Origin: Ruegeria sp. THAF33
Lineage (GTDB): Bacteria > Pseudomonadota > Alphaproteobacteria > Rhodobacterales > Rhodobacteraceae
DNA: 64,000 nucleotides
Direction: 5' to 3'
NCBI RefSeq assembly: GCF_009363615.1
Contig: NZ_CP045384.1
Span: forward strand, 1,114,501 to 1,178,500
Positions 8,756 through 17,985 of this stretch are shown here, in pieces; within the stretch, counting starts at the first letter, position 1; each line of letters opens with the position of its first letter. A program made the position numbers and the translations under genes. The notes beneath the pieces are model-generated. The model did not search any database, had not been told where the DNA came from, and was given only the letters and a program-made list of their open reading frames with translations.

Positions 8756-9697
8756 ATGGCACACCAGCATTCCCACACCGGGCATGGTCACCAGCACAAC
8801 CACATTGATCCAGACGCTGGCGATGCCCGCGTCGCCTGGGCGATTGCGGTGAACATGTTCCTGACATTGGCTCAGGTCATCGGGGGCATCATTTCGGGTT
8901 CTCTGGCGTTGATTGCCGATGCGCTGCACAATTTTTCGGATGCTGTTGCGCTGATCATCGCGTTTTTTGCCCGCAAGATTGCACGGCGTCCGGCCGATCC
9001 ACGGATGAGCTTTGGCTATGGCCGGGCCGAAGTCGTTGCGGCATTGGTCAATTACACCACGTTGATCGTGTTGTCGGTCTATCTGTTCTACGAAGGCGTC
9101 ATGCGGTTTTTTGAACCCGAGCCGATCAACGGATGGCTTGTGGTCTGGGTCGCCGCGCTGGCATTGGTGGTCGATCTCGTAACCGCTGCTTTGACGTATA
9201 CCATGGCCAAGGACAGCATGAATATCCGGGCCGCATTCATCCATAATGTTGCGGACGCCTTGGGATCAATCGCCGTGATCGTAGCGGGCACTGCGGTGAT
9301 CCTGTTCGGCTGGACATGGGTGGACCCGGCGGTGACGATCCTGATCGCGGTCTACATCATGTGGCATGTCAAAGAAGAGATAGGCGAGACAGTCCGCGTT
9401 CTGATGCTGGGCGCTCCGCCAAACCTGGAGCCAGAGCAGGTTGCCGCGGCGATCGAAGAAACGGAAGGGGTGGCCGAAGTGCATCACATGCATTTGTGGA
9501 GCATGCAGGAGCGGCAGCCCGCGCTGACGGCGCATCTGGTCATTGATGCGAACGCGTGGTCAGATGCCGAAATGGTACGGGACAGTGTCAGGCACACGCT
9601 GCAAGTTCGTTTCGGGTTGGGCCATGCGACGCTCGAACTGGAACAGGCTGGCCGCGCCTGCGTCGGTTCGTCCCGATTTGGCCACCAGGAAGAATAG
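8756..9697 (+). CDS. cation diffusion facilitator (Zn2+/metal exporter)
   Basis: 313 residues. It exports Zn2+ or a similar divalent cation in exchange for protons across the inner membrane. A His-rich N-terminus (HQHSHTGHGHQHNHI) is followed by six membrane helices. The metal site motifs are DALHNFSDA in helix 2 and HNVADALGS in helix 5. The cytoplasmic ferredoxin-like domain contains VAEVHHMHLWSM. It resembles ZitB/CzcD. It is transcribed from the MerR operator just upstream and is divergent to that regulator, a classic resistance pair. The metal is inferred. Confidence 0.95.
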   Translation: MAHQHSHTGHGHQHNHIDPDAGDARVAWAIAVNMFLTLAQVIGGIISGSLALIADALHNFSDAVALIIAFFARKIARRPADPRMSFGYGRAEVVAALVNYTTLIVLSVYLFYEGVMRFFEPEPINGWLVVWVAALALVVDLVTAALTYTMAKDSMNIRAAFIHNVADALGSIAVIVAGTAVILFGWTWVDPAVTILIAVYIMWHVKEEIGETVRVLMLGAPPNLEPEQVAAAIEETEGVAEVHHMHLWSMQERQPALTAHLVIDANAWSDAEMVRDSVRHTLQVRFGLGHATLELEQAGRACVGSSRFGHQEE

Positions 9698-10012
9698 CGG
9701 TGCCTGAAAGAGAATTGCCGTTCCGATTTGGGGTCGGAACGGCAGACTCGTAACCAAACACTTCTCGGATTTCGAGGGCGAGCCCTGGATCACCGGTTAA
9801 CATACCACTCACTCTTGATTGGCAGTTCCATATTACTCGTTAACGGGGCCTTTGTATCTACCTGAGTTAAAAAATGCTTAAAGACTTCCATAAATCCACC
9901 GAATTCAGGGTTAATTGCCTTGCGCATGGGAAACAGAGCCAGCCGGCCACAGGGATTGTTGTTTGCGACAGTGGCGCGCAGCGATTCGCTGCGCAGTGAT
10001 CGACAGATGGAT
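9698..10012. other. intergenic region between exporter and lipB
   Basis: 315 bases between convergent genes. It holds the hairpin at 9716-9744. A minus-strand reading frame (9790-10032, ending NMELPIKSEWYVNR) has protein-like composition in its last 45 residues but overlaps lipB and matches no family known to me. A TTAA-N7-TTAA motif occurs at 9867-9881 inside it. Confidence 0.4.
9716..9744. terminator. hairpin after the metal exporter
   Basis: A perfect 11-base inverted repeat, TGCCGTTCCGA / TCGGAACGGCA, with a 7-base loop, 18 bases past the exporter stop. There is no T-run, so it may act as an RNA-stabilising stem or a weak terminator. Confidence 0.5.
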
Positions 10013-10669
10013 TCAGGGTGCCACTGGGCCAAAAACGTCTGCGAAAGTCTTTTTCAGTGCGGCATCAAGGTCTGCCATCGTTACCGGCAAGCCCAGGTCG
10101 ACCAATGAGGTCACGCCGTATTCGCTTATCCCGCAAGGGACGATGCCGGAAAAATGCTCCAGATCCGGTTCGACATTCACTGAGATCCCGTGAAAACTGA
10201 CCCATTTGCGCAGGCGCAGGCCAATGGCGGCGATCTTGTCTTCCGCCGGTTTGCCGGTCGCTGTCAACGGCTTGTCATCACGCCGAACCCAAACCCCCAC
10301 GCGCCCATCACGGATCTCGCCTTGCACGTTGAATTCCGCCAGCGCCGAGATCACCCAGGTCTCCAGCTGTTTCACAAACTGACGCACGTCGCGACCACGT
10401 TTGTTCAAATCCAGCATGACATAGGCCACACGTTGACCGGGCCCGTGATAGGTGTATTCGCCGCCGCGTTTGCTTGCGTAAACCGGAAACCGATCGGGGT
10501 CGGTCAGATCCTCGATCCTGGCCGAAGTGCCGGCCGTATAAAGCGGCGGGTGTTCCAGCAGCCAGACACATTCTTCAGCTTCGCCATTTGCGATTGCGGC
10601 GACGCGCGCCTCCATAAAGGCAACGGCGTCGTCATAGCTGGTCAGACCATCGGTGATTTTCCATTCCAT
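10013..10669 (-). CDS. lipB: octanoyl-[ACP]:protein N-octanoyltransferase
   Basis: 218 residues. It moves octanoate from acyl carrier protein to lipoyl domains, the first step of lipoate synthesis; LipA then inserts sulfur. The family block [19 protein letters not shown] is present, with the catalytic Lys in [24 protein letters not shown] and the catalytic Cys in [14 protein letters not shown]. The ATG at 10669 is chosen; a TTG 10 codons upstream (10699) is possible but adds residues not typical of the family, and neither has a strong ribosome site. The DsbA-like gene ends 39 bases upstream on the same strand. Confidence 0.96.
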   Translation of the reverse strand: MEWKITDGLTSYDDAVAFMEARVAAIANGEAEECVWLLEHPPLYTAGTSARIEDLTDPDRFPVYASKRGGEYTYHGPGQRVAYVMLDLNKRGRDVRQFVKQLETWVISALAEFNVQGEIRDGRVGVWVRRDDKPLTATGKPAEDKIAAIGLRLRKWVSFHGISVNVEPDLEHFSGIVPCGISEYGVTSLVDLGLPVTMADLDAALKKTFADVFGPVAP

Positions 10670-10708
10670 GCCGGTCTCATATCCGTCTGAATCGGTCAAG
10701 AAAAGGGG

Positions 10709-11368
10709 TCAGGCGGCCTCGGACAGGCAACGTTGCAGCACCTGGGCATAGGTTTCAGAACCCTGTGCGCCGGTCAGCAGGTATTTCCCGCCAAAAACCA
10801 TGGATGGCACGCCTGAAATTCCCCGGCTGGTCCAGAACAGCTGCTTTTCACGCACCGGGGCTATGTGTTCTCCGCTTTCAAGTGCTTGTCGCGCCGTATC
10901 CGCGTCCAGCCCGATGGATCGAACAACTTCCAGCAGAACATCCATATCGGAAACATCCCGCTGCGCTGTGAAATACGCGTCGAACAGAGCCAGTTTCAAA
11001 GGATGCTGTCGGCCAACTGATTCCGCCCAATCCAGCAACTGATGCGCTGCGAATGTGTTCACCATTCTGCTGTCATCGTCGAAGTTAAAGGCAAAGCCGA
11101 GCTCGGCCCCGATCGAGGTAAGCTTGTCCCGTGCCTGCTGACTTTGCTCGGCGGTCGAGCCGTATTTGGTCATGATATGTTCACGCAGGTTCTGGCCTTC
11201 GGGTGGCATGTCCGGGTTCAACTCGAACGGATGCCAGCGAAGCCGGGCAAGGACACCCTGTTGCTGCAACGCCATGTCAAGCTGTCGAAACCCGACAATG
11301 CACCAGGGGCACACAACATCCGAGACGATATCGATCTGAACGATCGGGAGGTTTTCGGGCGGGGGCAT
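10709..11368 (-). CDS. FrnE-like DsbA-family oxidoreductase
   Basis: 219 residues. A thioredoxin fold with active site CPWC in IDIVSDVVCPWCIVGFRQLDMAL (about residues 19-22), the DsbA helical insert, and the cis-Pro loop in GISGVPSMVFGGKYLLTGAQ. There is no signal peptide, so it acts in the cytoplasm like FrnE, which links disulfide handling to oxidative stress tolerance. It could equally be a polyketide-type isomerase in older annotations. It is close upstream of lipB on the same strand, perhaps co-transcribed. Confidence 0.9.
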   Translation of the reverse strand: MPPPENLPIVQIDIVSDVVCPWCIVGFRQLDMALQQQGVLARLRWHPFELNPDMPPEGQNLREHIMTKYGSTAEQSQQARDKLTSIGAELGFAFNFDDDSRMVNTFAAHQLLDWAESVGRQHPLKLALFDAYFTAQRDVSDMDVLLEVVRSIGLDADTARQALESGEHIAPVREKQLFWTSRGISGVPSMVFGGKYLLTGAQGSETYAQVLQRCLSEAA

Positions 11369-11509
11369 CGGCGGCTCCTGTCAGGTCAATGGCGTGTTGT
11401 CCAGTGGCAGAGATAAGCCCGTGGTGAAGGAATTTAAACCACTGCGTTTTTGCCTCTTCACATCGCGCGCACCAACGTCTATACGCCGCTTTACCAAGTC
11501 ATTGGCAGT

Positions 11510-11596
11510 GCGGTCGTGGCGGAATTGGTAGACGCGCAGCGTTGAGGTCGCTGTGGGGTAACTCCCGTGGAAGTTCGAGTCTTCTCGACCGCACCA
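11510..11596 (+). tRNA. tRNA-Leu (anticodon GAG)
   Basis: Full class II cloverleaf: acceptor GCGGTCG pairs with CGACCGC, discriminator A, encoded CCA. Anticodon stem CAGCG/CGCTG encloses TTGAGGT with GAG at 11544-11546. A long variable arm (TGGGGTAACTCCCG region) precedes the T arm GAAGTTCGAGTCTTC. It reads CUC and CUU. It stands alone at the edge of the variable glycan region, a common integration landmark, but no downstream copy of its 3' end was noticed. Confidence 0.97.
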
Positions 11597-11914
11597 TCTC
11601 TCAGTGAAAGAACAAGAAATTGAGGGCGGGCGCAAAGATTGCATCCGGTGTGGCGCCCACTGTGCGACGTCCAAAAGGGTTGCCGAAGACGACTGTACCA
11701 CGTGAAAGAATTGCTTTCTGAACCTGAATCAGTTCCATGTTTTGGGCGTTCTATCGGAATGTGCAGGATTCTGTTTGGTAGCACCCCAACGGTGTCAACC
11801 TGGTCGGCCATTCTGAAACACTAACAGGCCGCAGCCTTGCTGAGCGTGACGTTTCAGGTGTTCAGGTGACGGGCGCAACCTGACCCATGACCTGAACCCA
11901 AGGCTTGGTCCTCT
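11597..11914. other. intergenic region downstream of tRNA-Leu
   Basis: 318 bases before the convergent TylF-like methyltransferase end. No gene, integrase remnant or T-rich terminator was seen. Confidence 0.5.
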
Positions 11915-12667
11915 CTAGACCTTCTGGAAATAGACGCCCACTCCATCGATTTCGTTGATCGCGGGTGGCTCATAGCCCACCTCGTCAAGATAATCATGCA
12001 CGGCCGCTTTAGCTGCGGGAACCACGTGATAGTCGTCAACGATGATCCAACCGCCTTCCGAGACCTTACCGAAAAGGTGCCGCAAAGGATCTATGGTTGA
12101 TTCATACATGTCGCCGTCAAGACGCAGCACTGCAATCTGCTCACTGGGTACCAGTGGCATGGTGTCTTTGAAGAAGCCTTCAATGAACACGACATTATCG
12201 TCCAGGAGCCCGAACTTTTCAAAATTCGCCCTTACAGAATCGGCTGACACGGCCAGAGCGTCGTACTTATGGAAATCAGACCCCTTGTCGTGAGGATACA
12301 GTTCTTCATTCGGCTTGGGCAGTCCCATGAAAGAGTCACACAGAACGACACGTCTGTCATTCTGGCCATATGTAAAGAGAACCGCTTTCGCGAAGATGCT
12401 GGCACCACCACGCCATACTCCGGTTTCGACAAAATCGCCGGGAACCTGGTTGCCGATGACGGATTCCACCATGGCGCGAACATTGGCCAATCTCTTGCTG
12501 CCCACCATAGTGAAAGCAACAGACGGCCAATCCCAGCCGTATTCACGGTTTTTGGAGTCATAATCCGGTTTGGTGTCTCCAAACAGAATTGGTGGGTCTT
12601 CATAGATCGTGCCATCCAAGGCACGGGCAACCGTGGTCAGATATTGTTCCCGAAGTTCCGCGAGCAT
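11915..12667 (-). CDS. TylF/MycF-family sugar O-methyltransferase
   Basis: 250 residues. The family uses S-adenosylmethionine and Mg2+ to methylate hydroxyls, classically on macrolide deoxysugars; in environmental bacteria it is common in surface glycan loci. VPGDFVETGVWRGGASIFAKAVL is the SAM-binding segment, VVLCDSFMGLPKP is typical of the family, and IAVLRLDGDMYESTIDPL plus GGWIIVDDYH hold the metal-binding acidic residues. Length fits the family. Its acceptor here is unknown; the neighbouring glycosyltransferases suggest a polysaccharide. It ends at the tRNA-side edge of the region. Confidence 0.9.
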   Translation of the reverse strand: MLAELREQYLTTVARALDGTIYEDPPILFGDTKPDYDSKNREYGWDWPSVAFTMVGSKRLANVRAMVESVIGNQVPGDFVETGVWRGGASIFAKAVLFTYGQNDRRVVLCDSFMGLPKPNEELYPHDKGSDFHKYDALAVSADSVRANFEKFGLLDDNVVFIEGFFKDTMPLVPSEQIAVLRLDGDMYESTIDPLRHLFGKVSEGGWIIVDDYHVVPAAKAAVHDYLDEVGYEPPAINEIDGVGVYFQKV

Positions 12668-13045
12668 AGATTATAACCTTGCATAGATGTCTGGCTGGTT
12701 CTGACCTCTCTGCTGTGAAGTTTCAACAAGATTCGCTGGAAATCGCCTGCGGCGTTGGATAAATGGAGTCACATTTCCTGTTAACTGTGTTTTTTTTCAA
12801 CTTAGACGTGCCTTAACTCTCAATTTTGACGTGCAGAGTGAAACATATCTTTTTTGACGCTAAGAATTACGCGAATGTTTGCGCCAACTTCAGCATAAGT
12901 CTTGGCAAATAAGGTCGGACCCAACCCATTTGTTAGGTCGTGAAACAACTGCCCTGCGTTTCTTTCTGCATTTGATGTTCAGTAAGCTTGTAAACCCGGG
13001 ACTTTCAGGTGATGAAGCAGCACTACAACAAGTAAGGGCATATTG
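12668..13045. other. AT-rich intergenic region
   Basis: 378 bases of visibly lower GC than the flanks, between the divergent TylF-like gene and the CmcI-like pseudogene. It contains homopolymer T runs and no open gene. It probably carries promoters for both sides, but no box could be assigned with confidence. Confidence 0.5.
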
Positions 13046-13848
13046 GTGAGCAAATTTAAGGAAGTCATCTCAACTGCTTTGCGCTCAATTTCAGGCAGTT
13101 CGAAATAGAAGAAGGTTCAACCGATTTTCTGTTCAGAGCGGAACAGATGTACCGTTGACGGCGTCAATTTTTTCGCCACGGTTGATGTTGAAGAGTATCA
13201 TGAATTCGCATCGAGCGACTACGAGTTTCTGCTGGTGAAATCCCGCGAAATGATTGAGGCTGAACTTGATTGTACCTCGAAGTTCGATGTTCATAATGTC
13301 GTCGATATAGGAGTATGGCAGGGAGGGAGCGTTGCTCTCTTCGATTGTGTATTTCGGCCTGACAAACTGGTTGCAGTTGAATATTCGACGCGCGATCTGC
13401 CTCACCTTGAGGCGTATGTCGACAGGTGTTCGCGGCAGGATAATGTGCGGCTTTGCAAGGGGATAAGTCAGGCGAACATCAGTCGGTTCGGCGAATTGCT
13501 GGACGCAGAGTTCGGCAACGAGAAGATTGATCTCGCTATAGATGACGCTTCGCGCCAGTATTTGGAAACGATGTTGTCGTTCAACCTCGTTTTTCCGCGC
13601 ATGTCGGAAGGGGGCATCTTCGTCATTGAAGATTGGCAATGGTCTACGATGGAACCACATTACAATTCCGACCACTTCAAAGGGAAAGAGGGGCTGGCGA
13701 ACCTAGTGCTTCAAGCGTCATGTCCTGCGCCTGTCGCCCGGACATTGTTCGTGAAGTAATCGTCAAAAATCACTCTGTTATGGTTGTTCGGGCTGAGGCT
13801 GAACTGCAAAGCGGCGCTTTTGACATTACCGAGATCGCCCGCAATTGA
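13046..13848 (+). pseudogene. broken CmcI-like SAM methyltransferase
   Basis: A GTG start at 13046, following TAAGGGCA, opens a frame that reads 20 codons (VSKFKEVISTALRS...) to an in-frame TAG at 13106. It then continues in the same frame with clear methyltransferase sequence: NVVDIGVWQGGSVALFD (SAM motif), KLVAVEYSTRD, IDLAIDDASRQYLETM and GGIFVIEDWQW. Near 13715-13718 one base appears lost: LANLVLQA shifts into another frame that gives VMSCACRPDIVREV and runs to a stop at 13846-13848. Rejoined, it is about 265 residues, the size of cephalosporin-hydroxylase-like (CmcI) methyltransferases. A protein from the internal GTG at 13235 is possible but would lack both ends. Sequencing error at two places is unlikely. 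Confidence 0.7.
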
Positions 13849-13907
13849 GGCGAGATTGTTCCCCTGATGCTATAGTTCCGCATTGTTTTGGTAGGCGTGC
13901 TCTGCCG

Positions 13908-15005
13908 TCACGACGCCAATTGTTGTGAAGCCTGGTTTCTCAAATCAGGCTTGGTTATCCGGCGGGCAAGGCGGATGAATGGAACTTCGACAGCATAATA
14001 GATAACAGTTGCAATAGGTATCGCTACGGCAAGGGTAATAACACAGACAATGGGCACCACAAGATCCGGATTGTCCGTAAGTGTTGCGGCCCATCGGGTC
14101 AGGTTTGTGTTATAGATAAGAAACGGATGCATCAGATATAGGCTGTAACTGATCTTTCCAAGAAAGCGGGTAAAAGGGTTATAGAGAAAAAAAACGGGTC
14201 GAAGTGCCTGCGATAGCGCTAGGCTTGCAAAGGCGAAGCCCCAGCCCAAAACCAGTGCGAGTGGAACCGGTTTGTTTAGCGTTTGCGCCTGATCAAGAAC
14301 CGGGCCAAACAGATACATGTAAATCAACCCGGCGATCCCGGCACCGAGCGCTAAATAGCCGACGGGGCGCTCGTATGACTTAGGTGTCCAACGGTAGGCG
14401 CACCAAACGATCAGACCCAACGCAAAGTACGGGGCGTTCGTGAAAAAGCTGGTCCAATAATAAAAATCGGGAACTTCACCCTGACTGGATAAGTTTACAT
14501 ACCCCCATCCCAAGCAGGCGAGCAAAAAGAGAAACACCGCTGACCAAATGTTCCGCCAAATCCAAAGGAAGGGGAACAGAAGATAGAAGATAGCTTCGAC
14601 GCCAATTGACCAACCCGCCGGAACAAGACTGGTTTGTTCACTGGGGACAAACCCGAACAGAAATGTAATATTCCTGAGGATCGTACCTGTTTCGGCCTGG
14701 ACCCCAATATACAGCCAAGCAAAGAGCATCACGTAGAAGAGTGGGGCAATTCGAAAAAATCTGCGCAAGGCATAGGCCCAGCTTCGATCGAAAGACACTC
14801 CCTTTGGATAAGCTAGCGACATGGACATCGCGCTTATTATGAAAAACAGCGGCACTCCCATCGCATAGTAGTCGGCACCCCAGTTTTTGTAGTAGACGCC
14901 GAGTGGATGAATGTGCACTGCGTGTACAAACACGACCGCAGACGCAGCGATACCGCGCAGTGAATCAAGGCCATGCGCCCTTTGATCTTTGAGATTACCT
15001 GTCAT
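13908..15005 (-). CDS. OafA/YrhL-type membrane acyltransferase (acyltransferase family 3)
   Basis: 365 residues. This integral membrane family transfers acetyl or other acyl groups to sugars of O-antigen, exopolysaccharide or Nod-type factors. The N-terminus has the family signature RAHGLDSLRGIAASAVVFVHAVH with the catalytic His. Ten or so hydrophobic helices follow, with GVPLFFIISAMSMS and SYSLYLMHPFLIY typical of the family. The C-terminal soluble SGNH domain found in some members is absent. It sits in the glycan-modification region, so surface polysaccharide decoration is the likely role; the acceptor is unknown. Confidence 0.93.
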   Translation of the reverse strand: MTGNLKDQRAHGLDSLRGIAASAVVFVHAVHIHPLGVYYKNWGADYYAMGVPLFFIISAMSMSLAYPKGVSFDRSWAYALRRFFRIAPLFYVMLFAWLYIGVQAETGTILRNITFLFGFVPSEQTSLVPAGWSIGVEAIFYLLFPFLWIWRNIWSAVFLFLLACLGWGYVNLSSQGEVPDFYYWTSFFTNAPYFALGLIVWCAYRWTPKSYERPVGYLALGAGIAGLIYMYLFGPVLDQAQTLNKPVPLALVLGWGFAFASLALSQALRPVFFLYNPFTRFLGKISYSLYLMHPFLIYNTNLTRWAATLTDNPDLVVPIVCVITLAVAIPIATVIYYAVEVPFIRLARRITKPDLRNQASQQLAS

Positions 15006-15322
15006 GATTCACTCGAGATACCGCATCCTTGCTGCCAAAAACCTTTGGCGACATTGAACGTCAGCTATAAATGGTTGGCGCCCGAAGGCAATCAAATTGT
15101 CGTTTTCAAGCATAAAGCCTTACGCATTGAACGCTGTCCACGGGGCTGCGATCGTCCGCGGAATTTGGAGTTGGCAGTCAGTTAACCGGCGGGCTCGTCC
15201 ACTTGCATTGCATTTCCGGGGCCCGTAACAAAGCCGCAGGCAGGGATGCGCGCTATACATCTGCAAAGATGCGTTTTTTCCCGCTATCCTGAATTTGCGG
15301 GCCACGGGTACAGGTAGACGCG
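15006..15322. other. divergent intergenic region with possible gene remnant
   Basis: 317 bases between the acyltransferase and the first two-domain glycosyltransferase. From 15054 to 15185 the plus strand reads LNVSYKWLAPEGNQIVVFKH and on to a stop; this has a beta-strand character like the carbohydrate-binding C-terminal domain of Wzt-type proteins, but with no intact start or neighbour domain. I rate it a possible remnant only. Confidence 0.3.
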
Positions 15323-17206
15323 ATGAGACTTGTCATATCCACGATGAAAGACGAAGGGCCGTTCATCCTGGAATGGATTGCATACTATCTTTCGATCGGC
15401 TTCACCCGTTTTATCGTCAATTCGAACGATTGTTCCGATGGCACCGACGCGATCCTCCAGCGATGCCAGGAACTGGGGTTTCTGGCGCATATAGACAATC
15501 CCGGCCCGTGGGAATTTGGACCCCAGGCTTCAGCTTATGCAAACGCCATGGAACACCCCTGGTGCAAAGAAGCCGAATGGATATTGGTCTGCGATGTGGA
15601 TGAATTTCTTGATATTCGCGTCGGCGACGGAACACTGGACGATTTGTTTCGTGCATTGCCGCATGCGGACGGATTTGCCGCAATCTGGCAGCTGTTCGGG
15701 CACAACGGAATCGTCGAGTTCGAAGACAGGTTCATTGTCGAGCAATTCACCCGTGCGGGCGAGCTTGGCGCCGTCAGTCCTCACAACTTGCGGGCGTTCA
15801 AATCGCTGTTTCGCAACTACGGATCGTATCGCACAATCAGCACGCATCGACCGCGCGGTCCGATACCCAGCAAGGCGGATCGATTTGCCTGGGTCGACGG
15901 GGACGGTGATCCGTTGCCGCCGGCCATGCGAAGACGAGGGTGGGCGTATTCATCAACGGGCGCCGGGTTCGGGCGCAGGCTTTTTCGGATGAACCACTAT
16001 GCGGTGAGATCTGTGGAAAGCTATCTGATGAAACGGTTGCGCGGGGATGTGAATACCTCGAGTTTTCATCCGAAGATGGAGGCAACAGGTCAGGCCTACT
16101 GGAAGCTGCATTGCTATAACGACATCGAAGAAACCTCGATCCTGTCCAAAGTTGCGCGACTTCGGGAGGTTTATGAAAAGCTGCGATCCGATACTGTTCT
16201 GGGGCAATTGCATCATCAGGCAGTTGCATTTCACAAGGAACGCATCGCAAGCCTCAGAAAAACCGAGGTGGCGCAGGATTTTATCGCTAAGTTCAGCCGC
16301 TTTCGCAGCGGGCGCTATGTCAAGGCGCTGGACCTCGGCGTGATGGAAGATGGCGATCTGTCTTTCAACGCTGAAATGTACAAGGACCCGGACATCACAT
16401 TTGCCCAGGTCGCGAAATGGACGCGGCTCGGCAAGATGTCCAAGCCCGAGAACTCCAAGCCATACAATTTTCCTTGGTTCGTTCGGCTCGATGCCCTCGA
16501 AACCTCGTTCGATTACGAAGAGGCCGCCGCGCAGCACGCGCAAATTACGGATGCCAAACAGGTTTCGGTGCCATTCGATCCAAAGGATACTGTTTACCTG
16601 CCTGCTGTCCCTCCGGAAGTTGAAAGAACAAAAGACCAGCGGCAGAGTTTTCTTCGATCAATCAGTGGCAAGAAGAACTGGGTGCTGATCGGGCATGTTG
16701 AGACTGAAATCATTGAAGAAATACTTGATCTGGACGCTGTCGAGAAATTGACGGTCATAGGGCCGTGGGGGCTGTCATGGGACGGCTTCACATGTCCGGA
16801 TGCAACTCAGGATCCCGAGCTACAGGAATTGGATCGCACGTTTTATGCGCTGCTGGAATATTTCCGCGATCCCATTCTCGCCGGACGATTGCACGTCTAC
16901 CGGGCGCTGCCCCCTTTGATGTTGAAGCTGTTTGAAGACGAAAGCGTCGGCGTCGTCATCATCCGCGGGGTGCGGGCAGAGCAGGTGATGACCCAGCTGT
17001 TGCGCCGTATCGACCGGGTTCTTGCCCCCGGGGGCAGTATCGCGTTCACATCCTATCGCCGTCACGGAGGCGGGTCATATACGGGTATGAATGCGGCGAT
17101 AAACAGTTTCATCGGGCGCAATGCTGCACGATACCGGATAACCAGCTTGCAGCCACCGTGGCTTGGCATCGACAAGTTGCCACCGCTTGGCAAAAAGGAA
17201 ACATAG
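15323..17206 (+). CDS. two-domain protein: GT2-like glycosyltransferase plus C-terminal SAM-methyltransferase-like domain
   Basis: 627 residues. The N-terminal third is a Glyco_tranf_2_4-type domain: MRLVISTMKDEGPFILEWIAYY, a sugar-nucleotide segment FIVNSNDCSDGTDAIL, and the metal-binding DVDEFLDIR at about 92-100. A conserved MNHYAVRSVESYLMKRLRG block follows, shared with the gene at 17986. The last 200 residues (from about 445) alternate strand and helix in methyltransferase order, including VIIRGVRAEQVMTQLLRRIDRVLAPGGSIAFTSYRR, but no glycine-rich SAM motif is evident. It heads a co-directional four-gene run. Donor and acceptor are unknown; the second-domain call is tentative. Confidence 0.78.
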   Translation: MRLVISTMKDEGPFILEWIAYYLSIGFTRFIVNSNDCSDGTDAILQRCQELGFLAHIDNPGPWEFGPQASAYANAMEHPWCKEAEWILVCDVDEFLDIRVGDGTLDDLFRALPHADGFAAIWQLFGHNGIVEFEDRFIVEQFTRAGELGAVSPHNLRAFKSLFRNYGSYRTISTHRPRGPIPSKADRFAWVDGDGDPLPPAMRRRGWAYSSTGAGFGRRLFRMNHYAVRSVESYLMKRLRGDVNTSSFHPKMEATGQAYWKLHCYNDIEETSILSKVARLREVYEKLRSDTVLGQLHHQAVAFHKERIASLRKTEVAQDFIAKFSRFRSGRYVKALDLGVMEDGDLSFNAEMYKDPDITFAQVAKWTRLGKMSKPENSKPYNFPWFVRLDALETSFDYEEAAAQHAQITDAKQVSVPFDPKDTVYLPAVPPEVERTKDQRQSFLRSISGKKNWVLIGHVETEIIEEILDLDAVEKLTVIGPWGLSWDGFTCPDATQDPELQELDRTFYALLEYFRDPILAGRLHVYRALPPLMLKLFEDESVGVVIIRGVRAEQVMTQLLRRIDRVLAPGGSIAFTSYRRHGGGSYTGMNAAINSFIGRNAARYRITSLQPPWLGIDKLPPLGKKET

Positions 17207-17300
17207 CTTCTGGTTCTTGAGGCTGTGGCGTGGTAGCCATGGCGCAATGAACAAAACGGGTTCTGAGTGAATGGGATACCCGTCTGCAAGTGAGGTCGAG

Positions 17301-17972
17301 ATGTCAAACGAATCCAAGGTTATCGGTGTTGCGCCCGGCAGCCAGAAGAAACCGAAGGCTGACAAGGCGACCAAGCGCAAAAACAGCAAAGAAGCAATCC
17401 GCCGAACATTCCTTTCGCGTTTGCCAAAGGGGGGCTTGGCCGTTGAAATCGGTGTCTGGCAGGGTGAGTTCTCTCCGACCATCTTGAAACTGATCGAGCC
17501 CAGTCAGCTTTTTCTGATCGACCCGTGGAAGCATATTGGTGAGGAATCGCACACAACCGCGTTTGTGGGTCGGACCGAAGACGAAAAGATGGAGGCCATC
17601 TTCCAGAAGGTCGTAAAGACTTTCGAGGCCGAGATCGAAGAAGGCAAGGTCGGTATTATCCGCGATTTTTCGGTGCCTGCGTTGGAGCTTTTTGATGATG
17701 AAAGCATCTCGTTCGCCTATGTCGACGGAGACCATTCGTATGAAGGCGTGACCGCTGATCTGGCCGCTTTGTTTCCCAAGATCAAACCTGGGGGGATCAT
17801 GGCGTTCGACGACTACCACCGCCGCGGCTGGTGGGGCGACGGCGTGATCCGTGCGGTCAACGAATTTCTGGGCCAGCACCCCCGAGAGTTGCGCATCCGC
17901 GCGATTGCCGGCGCGCAGATCGCCATTGAAAAGATTGTCCCGCAAGATGACAGCAAAGGTCAGAACGGCTAG
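17301..17972 (+). CDS. class I SAM-dependent methyltransferase (Methyltransf_24 type)
   Basis: 223 residues from MSNESKVIG. The start at 17301 is chosen because GTGAGGTCGAG precedes it closely; an ATG at 17271 lacks one. A lysine-rich N-terminal tail (KKPKADKATKRKNSK) is followed by the fold: GLAVEIGVWQGEFSP (SAM loop), LFLIDPWKHIG, ISFAYVDGDHSYEGVTADL (catalytic/metal acidic residues) and GGIMAFDDYH. The family methylates sugars or small secondary metabolites. It lies between two related glycosyltransferases with short gaps, so methylation of the glycan they build is the natural inference. Confidence 0.9.
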   Translation: MSNESKVIGVAPGSQKKPKADKATKRKNSKEAIRRTFLSRLPKGGLAVEIGVWQGEFSPTILKLIEPSQLFLIDPWKHIGEESHTTAFVGRTEDEKMEAIFQKVVKTFEAEIEEGKVGIIRDFSVPALELFDDESISFAYVDGDHSYEGVTADLAALFPKIKPGGIMAFDDYHRRGWWGDGVIRAVNEFLGQHPRELRIRAIAGAQIAIEKIVPQDDSKGQNG

Positions 17973-17985
17973 GCGGCGGGGATAA

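Noticed and set aside
13235..13759. Intact 174-residue methyltransferase
   Set aside because: Coding similarity extends upstream in the same frame past a TAG and downstream into another frame, so this is only the middle of a broken gene.
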